A DNA stretch of 64,000 bases from NCBI GenBank assembly GCA_020249145.1, contig JADCGF010000003.1, positions 124,001 through 188,000 of the forward strand, read 5' to 3'. The notes beneath the pieces are model-generated. The model saw only the letters and a list, made by a program, of their open reading frames with translations, had not been told where the DNA came from and searched no databases. Position numbers and translations under genes: made by a program. This DNA is from Roseomonas sp. Its GTDB lineage: Bacteria > Pseudomonadota > Alphaproteobacteria > Acetobacterales > Acetobacteraceae. Each line of letters opens with the position of its first letter. Within the stretch, counting starts at the first letter, position 1. Shown here in pieces: positions 26,314 to 34,731 of the stretch.

Positions 26314-26550
26314 GTGAAGGCTTCAAAACGGAAGCCTCACGCCGTGAATAAGGTGAAATCCCCAGTAAACATCCTGAATGGCGTGGTGGCCGGGTTTTCG
26401 GCTTTCATTGGGATGATTTTGACACGCATGTTCCTCGGCGAGGAATCTCTTCTGATCAGAGTTTCGCTGGGCGTGGTAATCGCAGTCGTGACAGCCCTTT
26501 GTTTGAATTTCGCCATAAGGATTTTCAGAAAATCCAGGACCGAGCGCTAG
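26314..26550 (+). CDS. Small two-helix membrane protein (second of pair)
   Basis: 78-residue protein with a basic N-terminus, hydrophobic helix ILNGVVAGFSAFIGMILTRM, turn FLGEESLLIRV and second helix LGVVIAVVTALCLNFAIRIF, then a basic tail. It is arranged like the 75-residue protein encoded 30 bases upstream and is probably an old duplicate. GTG at 26314 is used; a GTG at 26344 is an alternative. Nothing links it to a pathway. Confidence 0.5.
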   Translation: MKASKRKPHAVNKVKSPVNILNGVVAGFSAFIGMILTRMFLGEESLLIRVSLGVVIAVVTALCLNFAIRIFRKSRTER

Positions 26551-26589
26551 TTTCTGGTTGGCTGTCGCGGCGTGGCGCGAAGAAAAAGC

Positions 26590-27105
26590 TCACGGCGCCG
26601 CCAGATTGATCGCAAAAAACGGCAGCAACGCCTGCATGATCAAGCCCGCCAGCACCGGAAGGAAGAAGGAAGACGCCAAGCGCATCGCCACAAAGCGCCA
26701 GCCCAGCACCGGGTATTCCCATGTCAGAATCCGATGCAGCGCATAGACCGACCAGGCGGTCAGCAATGCCGTCATTTGTGCGACCCCCGCGCCCGCCTTG
26801 CTGAAGGTGATCACCAAGGGAAAAGTCACGAAAGGCCCGCCCGGCATGATCCCGCCCGCCAGCGCCGCGATCATGATGCCATTCAGGCCTGAATCATTGC
26901 CAAGCCAGGCGGTTGCGATATCGGCCGGCACAAGCTCCGACAAAAACGCGGCCATCGGCAGGGCCACGCAAAACATCGGCAGGATGCGCCAAAAGCCGCG
27001 ATTGGTCTCGGCCACCGCGCGCTTGGCCTGGGGCACGCCTCTGCGCAGGCACAGCGCCATCACGGCCAGCGCAATCACACATAGAATGATTTGCGGCCCG
27101 CTCAT
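26590..27105 (-). CDS. UPF0718-type permease half, second subunit
   Basis: 171-residue membrane protein with about five hydrophobic segments. The central block GGIMPGGPFVTFPLVITFSK then LLTAWSVYALHRILTWEYP matches the repeat unit of the UPF0718/YraQ permease family, whose full-length members have two such units in one chain. Here the other unit is a separate gene overlapping by four bases. The two probably form a heterodimeric transporter, with substrate unknown (related ArsP proteins export organoarsenicals). It is the downstream gene of the pair. Confidence 0.78.
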   Translation of the reverse strand: MSGPQIILCVIALAVMALCLRRGVPQAKRAVAETNRGFWRILPMFCVALPMAAFLSELVPADIATAWLGNDSGLNGIMIAALAGGIMPGGPFVTFPLVITFSKAGAGVAQMTALLTAWSVYALHRILTWEYPVLGWRFVAMRLASSFFLPVLAGLIMQALLPFFAINLAAP

Positions 27106-27644
27106 TTCGGCGGTTCCCAGGCAATTGGCACGCGCCGCGCCAGCCAGCCGGCGATCATGGGCATAGGGAAGGTGATCAGCGTGCGCAGCAGCGCGAAATC
27201 AAGGCCCAGCAGCGGCGCCTCATAGACCAGTAGCTTTTGAAAGCCATTCAGCGACCAGGCTAGAATGAAGGCGACCAGCGCGCCCCGATCCGCCCCCGCA
27301 CCCGCCAGCACCAGCACCAGCGGAAAGGCTGCCATGGGGCCACCGGGGGAAAGCGTGCCGACCAGGGTTGCGATGAACAGGCCGAAAATCCCGCTTTCCG
27401 CCCCCATCCAGCGCGCCAGCGCATCCGGGGAGAGTAATTGCCGAAGCGCGGCGGCCAGAAGCAACCCTGCCACCAGGGATGGCACGATGAACAGGAACAA
27501 GTCCCAGGCATGCCAAAGCGCCGTCATGAAGGCCTCGGCGCCCCGTAGCTGCCAGGTCGCAAACCCGGCAGTGACGGCAATCAGGGAAATGACCACGAAG
27601 GAGGCGTGGCGGCGGAGGACATGGAACACGAAGGCAAACTGCAA
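27102..27644 (-). CDS. UPF0718-type permease half, first subunit
   Basis: 180-residue membrane protein homologous to the product of the next gene. Its block TLSPGGPMAAFPLVLVLAGA then ILAWSLNGFQKLLVYEAPLLG aligns with PGGPFVTFPLVITF and TAWSVYALHRILTWEYPVLG there. An N-terminal helix and a hydrophobic region around LFLFIVPSLVAGLLLAAALR precede it. Together the halves would rebuild a full permease. The upstream region to 27829 has no gene; the ABC exporter is divergent. Confidence 0.78.
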   Translation of the reverse strand: MQFAFVFHVLRRHASFVVISLIAVTAGFATWQLRGAEAFMTALWHAWDLFLFIVPSLVAGLLLAAALRQLLSPDALARWMGAESGIFGLFIATLVGTLSPGGPMAAFPLVLVLAGAGADRGALVAFILAWSLNGFQKLLVYEAPLLGLDFALLRTLITFPMPMIAGWLARRVPIAWEPPK

Positions 27645-27791
27645 GAGAGGGGCGCATCGCGCAAGAGAGGGCGGGGGAAGGGCTGGCCTTCCCCCGAACT
27701 CATCGGGTTGGCGCGATAAAATGGGGATCCGATCGCACCAAACAGGAACATATCAAGAACTATCACCATACACCCCGCTGTGCAACCCCTT

Positions 27792-27820
27792 ATGGCATCC
27801 GGCCCATCCGGGGCTATAAG
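27792..27820 (+). promoter_or_regulatory. Candidate near-leaderless promoter of the ABC exporter
   Basis: ATGGCA (27792-27797), 17 bases, TATAAG (27815-27820), then nine bases to the ATG at 27830. The predicted transcript would have at most two or three leader bases, and no Shine-Dalgarno is present. The context GGGCTATAA is the same as before glmM. Confidence 0.4.
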
Positions 27821-27829
27821 CGGCGCAAC

Positions 27830-29572
27830 ATGAATGATACCTCCACCCGCGGGCTGACGCTTCGGCTCTGGCACAACTACGTCCGTCAGCATGGCAGGGG
27901 TATCCTGCTCGCGCTGCTTTGTACGCTTGGCGTCTCAGGCGCGACCGCGCTTTACCCGCTTGTGATCCAGCAGGCCTTTGACCTGTTCACGGCTGGCGAT
28001 CAACGCGTGCTTTGGCTGATCCCCGGCGTCATCATTCTGGTGACGTCGCTGAAGGCCATTGCGCAATTCGGCCAGGCGGTGGCGATTCAATCCGTGGTGC
28101 TGCGCGTGGTGGAAAACCTGCAGCGCGATTTGTTCAAGGCGCTGACGCGCGCAGACCTCGCGACCGTGGCGCGGGATGCGCCGGCGCGCCATGCCGCGCG
28201 CTTCACCACGGATGCGGGATTGATCCGCGAAGCGCTGCAAAGATCCATCAATGCCATCGCCGATGTGCTGACCCTTATTGGCCTGATCGGGTCCATGCTG
28301 TGGCTTGATTGGCAAATGTCACTCATCGCGGCGCTGCTTTACCCGATGGCCGTGGTGCCCATCCTGAAGCTTGGCAAGCGCATCCGCCGTGCATCCGGCG
28401 GCATGCAGGATCGCGTGGGGGATGCCGCCACGCGGCTGACCGAAAGCTTTGGTGCGGCGCGGGTGGTGCGGAGCTATCGTCTGGAAGCCGCTGAGGAAGC
28501 GCGCGCAAATACGCTGTTCACGCGGCTGCGAGAGGCGATTTTCGGCATTCAACGGACCCGCGCATCGCTTGATCCCATGCTGGAAGTGCTGGGCGGGATC
28601 GCGGTGGCGGCGGTGCTTGCGGTGGTGGGCTTTCGGGTTTCAAGCGGGCAGGGCACGATTGGCGAATTCACCGGCTTTGTCGCCGCCGTGCTGATCGCGG
28701 CCCGCCCGGTGCGCGCGCTTGGTTCCTTGAACGCCGCCTTGCAGGAAGGGCTTGCCGGCCTCGCGCGCGTATTCGGCGTGATTGACACGCCGCGCCAAAT
28801 CATCAACCCGGCAAGCCCCATCGCCCTGCCGGCGGGTGGTGGGCGCATTGCCTTTGATGCGGTTGGCTTCCGCTATGAAGACGTGCCCGATGCTGCGCTT
28901 GCGGGCCTCAGTTTTGCCGCCGAACCAGGCCAAACTGTCGCCCTTGTCGGCCCATCCGGCGCGGGAAAATCCACGGCACTTGCGTTGGTGCCGCGACTTT
29001 ATGATGTGACCGAAGGGCGCGTCTTGCTCGATGGCGTGGATATCCGCGCCATCAGCCTGGAGAGCTTGCGCGATTCTCTCGCCTATGTCGGGCAGGATGC
29101 GGTGATTTTTGAAGACACGGCCTTCGCCAATATCGCCTGCGGGCGGCCTGGCGCGACGGCCGCCGAAGTTGAGGCAGCGGCCCGCGCTGCGGCAGCGCAT
29201 GATTTCATCTGCGCCTTGCCGGCTGGTTATCAAACGGAACTCGGCCCCGGCGGCAATCGGCTTTCAGGTGGTCAGCGCCAGCGTTTGGCCTTGGCGCGTG
29301 CCCTGTTGCGGGACCCGCGCGTGTTGTTGCTGGATGAGGCAACCAGCGCGCTTGATGCCGAAAACGAGGCTTTGGTGCAGGAAGCCCTTGCGCGGCTGCG
29401 TCAGGGCCGCACAACGCTGGTGATCGCACATCGCCTGGCAACCGTGCGCGATGCGGATCGGATTGTGGTGATGGAAGCCGGCCGCGCGGTGGAACAGGGC
29501 AATCATCAGGAATTGATGGCTGCCGATGGTCTTTATGCGCGGCTGGTGCGCACCCAGGCTTTTGCTGGGTGA
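27830..29572 (+). CDS. MsbA-like ABC exporter (fused permease-ATPase)
   Basis: 580-residue half-transporter. The N-terminal membrane domain (about residues 1-310) has six helices. The ATPase domain shows Walker A GPSGAGKSTALALVPRL, Q-loop YVGQDAVIFED, signature RLSGGQRQRLALARALL, Walker B VLLLDEATSALD and the H-switch IAHRLATV. It matches lipid/lipopolysaccharide exporters of the MsbA type, but such proteins also export drugs or peptides. In alphaproteobacteria a gene like this often serves as the lipid A flippase. It stands alone, divergent from the UPF0718 pair and convergent with parE. Confidence 0.92.
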   Translation: MNDTSTRGLTLRLWHNYVRQHGRGILLALLCTLGVSGATALYPLVIQQAFDLFTAGDQRVLWLIPGVIILVTSLKAIAQFGQAVAIQSVVLRVVENLQRDLFKALTRADLATVARDAPARHAARFTTDAGLIREALQRSINAIADVLTLIGLIGSMLWLDWQMSLIAALLYPMAVVPILKLGKRIRRASGGMQDRVGDAATRLTESFGAARVVRSYRLEAAEEARANTLFTRLREAIFGIQRTRASLDPMLEVLGGIAVAAVLAVVGFRVSSGQGTIGEFTGFVAAVLIAARPVRALGSLNAALQEGLAGLARVFGVIDTPRQIINPASPIALPAGGGRIAFDAVGFRYEDVPDAALAGLSFAAEPGQTVALVGPSGAGKSTALALVPRLYDVTEGRVLLDGVDIRAISLESLRDSLAYVGQDAVIFEDTAFANIACGRPGATAAEVEAAARAAAAHDFICALPAGYQTELGPGGNRLSGGQRQRLALARALLRDPRVLLLDEATSALDAENEALVQEALARLRQGRTTLVIAHRLATVRDADRIVVMEAGRAVEQGNHQELMAADGLYARLVRTQAFAG

Positions 29573-29676
29573 GCATTTTCAAGCCAAGTGAAATCACTTG
29601 GCGACTCGGAAAATGCGATCAAACTGAAATTTAGTGCGTTTCCGGTGACAAGAAATTGCGAGGAAAACGCGCTAAA
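29573..29676. repeat. Double-hairpin intergenic element
   Basis: Fills the gap between convergent ABC exporter and parE genes. Hairpin 1: GCATTTTC (29573-29580) pairs with GAAAATGC (29609-29616), and inside it GCCAAGTG (29583-29590) pairs with CACTTGGC (29595-29602). Hairpin 2: TTAGTGCGTTTCC (29631-29643) pairs imperfectly with GGAAAACGCGCTAA (29662-29675). The wording resembles short dispersed palindromic repeats I recall from alphaproteobacterial genomes. It may also end transcription from both sides. Confidence 0.6.
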
Positions 29677-29684
29677 CCAGCCCT

Positions 29685-31667
29685 TCAGGCGTCCAGCGCT
29701 TCGGCGGCGATGCGCCCGGCATTTTCCTGAATGAAGCGGAAGCGCAATTCCGGGCGGCGGCCCATCAATTCTTCCACCCTTTCACTGGTAAAAGACCGAT
29801 CCTCTGGCGCCAGCATAACGCGGAGCAAGGTGCGCTTCTTTGGGTCCATGGTGGTTTCCTTGAGCGCCGCGGGCGGCATTTCGCCAAGCCCTTTGAAGCG
29901 GCTGACCTCCACCTTTTGATTGGATTTGAACCGCGCCTTCAGCACGCGTTCGCGGTCCGCATCATCCATCGCATAAACCGAAACGCCGCCCGCTTGCAGG
30001 CGATAAAGCGGTGGTTGGGCCAAAAACACACGGCCTTGGCGCACCAATTCCGGCAATTCGCGATAGAAGAACGTTAGCAGCAGGGCCGCGATATGCGCGC
30101 CATCCACATCCGCATCGGTCATGATCACAACGCGCCCATAGCGCAGCTTGGCGATATCAAACCGATCCCCGACGCCACAACCAAGGGCTTCGATCAAATC
30201 CTTCAATTCCTGGTTCTGGCGCAGCTTTTCAACACTTGCGCTGGCGACATTCAGGATCTTGCCGCGAAGGGGCAAAACGGCCTGGGTTTCACGGTCTCGC
30301 GCCTGCTTGGCGGAACCGCCGGCGGAATCGCCCTCCACCAGGAAAAGCTCTGTGCCATCGGCGCTTTCGCGCGCGCAATCGGAAAGCTTGCCGGGTAGGC
30401 GAAGCTTACGCGTCGCGGTCTTGCGTGGCGTGTCTTTCTCCGCGCGCCGGCGGAGCCTGTCCTCGGCCCGTTCAATGGCGAAGGCAAGAAGGTTATCCGC
30501 CATCGCGGGGTCGCCCGTCAGCCAATGGTCGAAATGATCGCGCAAGGCCATTTCAACCAGGCGTGCCGCTTCCGGGCTGGTCAGCCGATCCTTGGTCTGG
30601 CCTTGGAATTGCGGCTCCCGAATAAAGACCGAGAGCATCGCCGCAATGGGGCCGAGCAAATCCTCGGCAGTCACATTGGCCGCGCGCTTTTCTTTCTTGA
30701 GTTCGCCATAGGCGCGCAAGCCTTTTACCAGTGCAGCACGAAAGCCCGCTTCATGCGTGCCCCCCTGTGGCGTTGGGATGGTATTGGCGTAGGTGTTCAG
30801 AAACCCATCACCGCGTTCCACCCAGCTTGCCGCCCATTCAACGCGCCCGGCACCTTCAGGGAATTCCGCCTCGCCCGACCAAGCGGCGGGCACCACGGTT
30901 GGGCGGGCTTCCAAAGCGGCGGTCAGGAAGTCAGCCAAGCCGCCCGGAAAATGCAGCACGGCTTGCGGCGGCGTTTCATCCTTGATCAGCGCAGGATCAC
31001 ACGCCCAGCGAATTTCAACGCCGCGATAGAGATATGCCTTGGACCGGCAGAAGCGATACAGCCGTTCCGGGCGGAAGGCGTGCTTGCCGAAAATCTCGGG
31101 ATCTGGCTTGAAGCGAATGGTGGTGCCGCGCCGGTTCTGCACCGCGCCCGCATCCTTGAGCTTCGTGATCGCCTTGCCGCGCGAATAGACCTGCGTAAAT
31201 AGGGTGCGGTCGCGCGCGACTTCAACCTCCATCCGCTCAGACAGCGCATTCACCACGGAAGACCCCACACCATGCAGCCCGCCCGAGGTGTCATAGGCCT
31301 TGCCGGAGAATTTGCCGCCTGAATGCAGCGTGGTCAGGATCACTTCCAAAGCGCTGAGCTTCGGGAATTTCGGGTGCGGGTCCACCGGAATGCCGCGGCC
31401 ATTATCGCGCACCACCAGCCAATTATCGGCCTCAAGCGTCACTTCAATGCGGTCGGCATGGCCGGCCACGGCTTCGTCCATCGCGTTATCAATGATTTCG
31501 GATGCCAGATGATGCAGCGCGTTTTCATCCGTGCCGCCAATATACATGCCGGGGCGACGCCGGACGGGCTCCAACCCCTCCAGCACTTCAATATCCTTGG
31601 CGGAATAGCCTTCCTGCTGTCCGCCACCCCCCTTCCGAGGACCGCCGCGACCAAATAGATCGTTCAT
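29685..31667 (-). CDS. parE: DNA topoisomerase IV subunit B
   Basis: ATPase subunit that, with ParC, decatenates daughter chromosomes. 660 residues. The GHKL ATPase site is visible as VRRRPGMYIGGTDENALHHL, SEIIDNAMDEA, VRDNGRGIPVD and GLHGVGSSVVNALS. The TOPRIM domain has ELFLVEGDSAGGSAKQARDR, LRGKILNVA and the metal DxD in MTDADVDGAHI. The C-terminus ends KGLGEMPP...RTLLRV then a short tail. The absence of the GyrB insertion and the LPGKLSDC motif favour ParE over GyrB. parC is not in the window. AGGGA precedes the ATG. Confidence 0.96.
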   Translation of the reverse strand: MNDLFGRGGPRKGGGGQQEGYSAKDIEVLEGLEPVRRRPGMYIGGTDENALHHLASEIIDNAMDEAVAGHADRIEVTLEADNWLVVRDNGRGIPVDPHPKFPKLSALEVILTTLHSGGKFSGKAYDTSGGLHGVGSSVVNALSERMEVEVARDRTLFTQVYSRGKAITKLKDAGAVQNRRGTTIRFKPDPEIFGKHAFRPERLYRFCRSKAYLYRGVEIRWACDPALIKDETPPQAVLHFPGGLADFLTAALEARPTVVPAAWSGEAEFPEGAGRVEWAASWVERGDGFLNTYANTIPTPQGGTHEAGFRAALVKGLRAYGELKKEKRAANVTAEDLLGPIAAMLSVFIREPQFQGQTKDRLTSPEAARLVEMALRDHFDHWLTGDPAMADNLLAFAIERAEDRLRRRAEKDTPRKTATRKLRLPGKLSDCARESADGTELFLVEGDSAGGSAKQARDRETQAVLPLRGKILNVASASVEKLRQNQELKDLIEALGCGVGDRFDIAKLRYGRVVIMTDADVDGAHIAALLLTFFYRELPELVRQGRVFLAQPPLYRLQAGGVSVYAMDDADRERVLKARFKSNQKVEVSRFKGLGEMPPAALKETTMDPKKRTLLRVMLAPEDRSFTSERVEELMGRRPELRFRFIQENAGRIAAEALDA

Positions 31668-31825
31668 GTCTTGTTCCCTGATTCAAACCGAACATAACGG
31701 GGTGTGCGCCGGGAAACAACGCAGCCGCCGAGTCGCCCCGCGCCTTTGGGTGTGTCCAAAAACGGGCACGAGTGATAGACATGGAAAGATGCAGTTTCGT
31801 ATCACCTAAGGATTGAAAGCGCCGC

Positions 31826-34204
31826 ATGCGGCAGAAGCCTCGCCCGGCAAAGCCGGCCCCATCCCCGCTACCCCAGGTCGATCAGGCTCGGCTGGAAGAA
31901 AACTTGCGCGCGCGCCTGGCCGAACAGCCTGGCAATGGCGCCGCCTGGCAGCAATTGGCCGCCCTGCTGGCTGGCTGGGGGCGCAATGCGGAGGCAGCAG
32001 ACGCCTTCGCCAAGGCGCTGGCCAATGGCGTGCCGGTAGCGGCGATTTGCACCCCCTATGCCTTGGCGCTGTCGTCCGACGGCCGACATGCGGAAGCGGC
32101 GGAGCTTGTGGCCCCGGTGCAGGCACGCAAGCCCAAGGATTTCGCGCTGGCCAATCTTTTGGGCGTCATGCTGAAGCGCGCCGGGCGCATTGATGAAGCC
32201 GTTGCCATGTTGAAGGCAGCGCAGAAGCTTGACCCCAAAAGTGCCTCCCCCTGGCAAAATCTGGGCAATGCGGAAGAAGCGCGCGGCAATTACGCCGCCG
32301 CCGCGGAAGCCTTCGAGGGTGCCGTGCGGCTTGACCCGCGCAATGGCGAATTATGGCGCTTGCTGGGGCGCATGCAGCGCGTTTTGAATGATAATGACGG
32401 CGCGCGCGCAAGCTTCCTGAAAGCCTTCGAGTTCCAGCCCAAGGATCAGAATACGCTGAATGATCTGATGGGGCTGTTGATTGACGCCGGCGATATTGAT
32501 GCGGCCATCCCCGTGGTGGCCCGCGCGCGGCAATTCCACCAGGGGGATCGCGGGCTGGATGTGATGCATGCGCGCATGTTGCTGCGTATGGGAAGGCGCG
32601 AGGAATCTCGCGCGGTGATTGATGGCATCCTGGCCAAAGAACCGGGTGACAGGCAGGCTAATCTTTTCCTGTCTCGCATGGCGGGTGATGGCGACCGGCG
32701 CTTGGCGAATGAGGCGCTGAAGCGTGCCCATGAAGCGAACCCCGATGCGGCGGATGTGCAGGCTTCCTATATCGAAAGCCTTTCGCGCGCCCGTTATGAT
32801 GATGAGGCAGCGCATTTGGAGGAATCCTATCGACTTTCGCTCGATTTCATGAAGCGGCACCCGGATAAGGTGGCGCGCAATTCACGGTCGCTCCGCACCG
32901 TGTTCCAGCGCGTGATGGATTTGGAACAATTGGAAGCCACCGGCGCCATTCCGGATCTTTTGCCGCATTGGCAGGCGGAAGGGCGGCATTCTTCCGTGCA
33001 TTACGAATTGGGCCAGGTGCATAGCCTGGAAGAACGAATCGCCATTGTGGAATGGCACCGTACCTGGGGGCGCGGCGTGCAAAAGCGCATCAAACCGCTG
33101 CCCGCCGCCCCCGCGCTGCACATGCCGCGCAAATGGCGCATCGGCTTCCTGTCCAGCGATTTGCGCAACCACCCCGTCACCTATTTCTGCATGCCGCTGC
33201 TTGAAGCCTATGATCGTGATCGCTTCGAGGTGTTTTGCTATTCCTTCTATGAAGGTGAGCGTGATGTCATTCAGGCGGAGCTTGAAAAATCCACCAACTT
33301 CCGCTGGTGGCCGCATCGCCCGGATGATCAGGTGGCCGCCGATATCGCCAAGGATAATCTGGACCTGCTGTTTGAATTGGGCGGCAGCACGGCGATGAAT
33401 AAGCTGGAAGTCATGGCCTATCGCCCCGCGCGGCTGGGTGGCAGTTGGCTTGGCTATCCGCATTCCGCAGGGCTTGAGACAATAGATTACATCCTGGTTG
33501 ATCCCTACATCAAACCGGAAGACCCCAGGCTTTTGATTGAAAAACCTTTCGAATTGCCGGAAACCTGGGTGACGGTGGGCGGGCGGCTTGGCTTTTACGA
33601 AGTGCCGATTGATCTTGAAATCCCGGAAGACCGCCGCGGCCATGTCACCTTCGGCACCGCCAATAACCCCTATAAATACACCACGCTTTGCATTGACACC
33701 TGGGCTGCGGTGCTGAGGCGCGTGCCCAATTCGCGCTTCATTTTCATTCGCCCGGAAGCGGGTGGCCCTTCCTTCCTGGAAAATACCCGCGCTGCCTTCG
33801 CCGTACGTGATGTGGACCCGGACCGGATTGAGTTTGTCGGTGTTCGCGGCAAGCATTTGCCGCATTACAACAAGATGGATATTTCGCTGGATACGCTGCC
33901 GCATGTGGGCGGCACCACCACTTGCGAAAGCATCTGGATGGGTGTGCCCTGTGTTTCCCTGGTGGGGCCAGGCTTTGCGGAGAGGCTTTCCTATTCCAAC
34001 CTATCCAATGCCGGGCTTGGCGACCTGGCTACCTTCAGCGTTGCAGACTACATCGAAAAGGCCGCCGAATTGGCCGCCGATGCGCCGCGCCGGCGCGTAC
34101 TCCGCCATGGGCTGCGTGACATGATCCGCGCCATGCCGTTGGGTCAGCCCGCGCGCTTCGGTAAAGCCTTTTACGACAAGGCGGCCGAGGTCTGCGCCTT
34201 GTGA
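31826..34204 (+). CDS. TPR-containing GT41 (O-GlcNAc transferase-like) glycosyltransferase
   Basis: 792-residue protein. Residues about 20-330 hold tetratricopeptide repeats, for example WQQLAALLAGWGRNAEAADAF and PWQNLGNAEEARGNYAAAAEA. After a linker, residues about 430-790 form the GT41/SPINDLY catalytic domain: IGFLSSDLRNHPVTYFCMPL, LLFELGGSTAMNKLEVM, ARLGGSWLGYPHSAGLETID, FGTANNPYKYT and the nucleotide site PHVGGTTTCESIWMGVPCV. The family modifies Ser/Thr of proteins; bacterial members often act on flagellin or adhesins. The stop overlaps the GTG start of an RmlC-like gene. Confidence 0.88.
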   Translation: MRQKPRPAKPAPSPLPQVDQARLEENLRARLAEQPGNGAAWQQLAALLAGWGRNAEAADAFAKALANGVPVAAICTPYALALSSDGRHAEAAELVAPVQARKPKDFALANLLGVMLKRAGRIDEAVAMLKAAQKLDPKSASPWQNLGNAEEARGNYAAAAEAFEGAVRLDPRNGELWRLLGRMQRVLNDNDGARASFLKAFEFQPKDQNTLNDLMGLLIDAGDIDAAIPVVARARQFHQGDRGLDVMHARMLLRMGRREESRAVIDGILAKEPGDRQANLFLSRMAGDGDRRLANEALKRAHEANPDAADVQASYIESLSRARYDDEAAHLEESYRLSLDFMKRHPDKVARNSRSLRTVFQRVMDLEQLEATGAIPDLLPHWQAEGRHSSVHYELGQVHSLEERIAIVEWHRTWGRGVQKRIKPLPAAPALHMPRKWRIGFLSSDLRNHPVTYFCMPLLEAYDRDRFEVFCYSFYEGERDVIQAELEKSTNFRWWPHRPDDQVAADIAKDNLDLLFELGGSTAMNKLEVMAYRPARLGGSWLGYPHSAGLETIDYILVDPYIKPEDPRLLIEKPFELPETWVTVGGRLGFYEVPIDLEIPEDRRGHVTFGTANNPYKYTTLCIDTWAAVLRRVPNSRFIFIRPEAGGPSFLENTRAAFAVRDVDPDRIEFVGVRGKHLPHYNKMDISLDTLPHVGGTTTCESIWMGVPCVSLVGPGFAERLSYSNLSNAGLGDLATFSVADYIEKAAELAADAPRRRVLRHGLRDMIRAMPLGQPARFGKAFYDKAAEVCAL

Positions 34205-34731
34205 TTTTCAACGCTACCGCCATCCCCGGCATCATCAGCATTGAAGCCAGCCCCGCGCGCGATGAACGCGGCGCCTTCATGCGTAGCTGGTGTAGGGAAA
34301 GCTTTACTGCCGCCGGCATTGATTTCTCCCCAATCCAGGCGAGCCTTTCGGAAAACACGCTGAAGCACACCTTGCGCGGCATGCATTTCCAGATGGCGCC
34401 CGCTGAAGAACAGAAGCTTATCCGCTGCGTGCGCGGCGCGGTATTTGATGTGCTGTTGGATATGCGCGCCGATCAGCCAAGCTATCTGCGCCATGTCGCC
34501 GTGACGCTTGATGGCCGCGTGGGCAATGCTGTTTTTGTCCCACGTGGCATTGCACATGGCTTCCTTAGCCTGACCGATGATGCAGTAGTGGAATATTTGA
34601 TTGATACACCCTATGCCCCGGCGCTGGCGCGCGGCGTGCGCTGGAATGATCCCGCCTTTGGCATCGCCTGGCCGGCGGAGCCCAAGGTGATTTCCGCGCG
34701 TGACAATGCCTGGCAGTTGTTCCATGGCTGA
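34201..34731 (+). CDS. RmlC-like dTDP-sugar 3,5-epimerase
   Basis: 176-residue cupin of the dTDP-4-dehydrorhamnose 3,5-epimerase family. Characteristic stretches are DERGAFMRSWCRESF, QASLSENTLKHTLRGMHFQ (catalytic His region), IRCVRGAVFDVLLDMR and VFVPRGIAHGFLSL. GTG start at 34201, overlapping the GT41 stop by four bases. No rmlA/B/D lie here, and the next gene is a separate sugar-nucleotide reductase/epimerase, so the product may be a non-rhamnose deoxysugar donor for GT41. That coupling is inferred from overlap. Confidence 0.87.
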   Translation: MIFNATAIPGIISIEASPARDERGAFMRSWCRESFTAAGIDFSPIQASLSENTLKHTLRGMHFQMAPAEEQKLIRCVRGAVFDVLLDMRADQPSYLRHVAVTLDGRVGNAVFVPRGIAHGFLSLTDDAVVEYLIDTPYAPALARGVRWNDPAFGIAWPAEPKVISARDNAWQLFHG

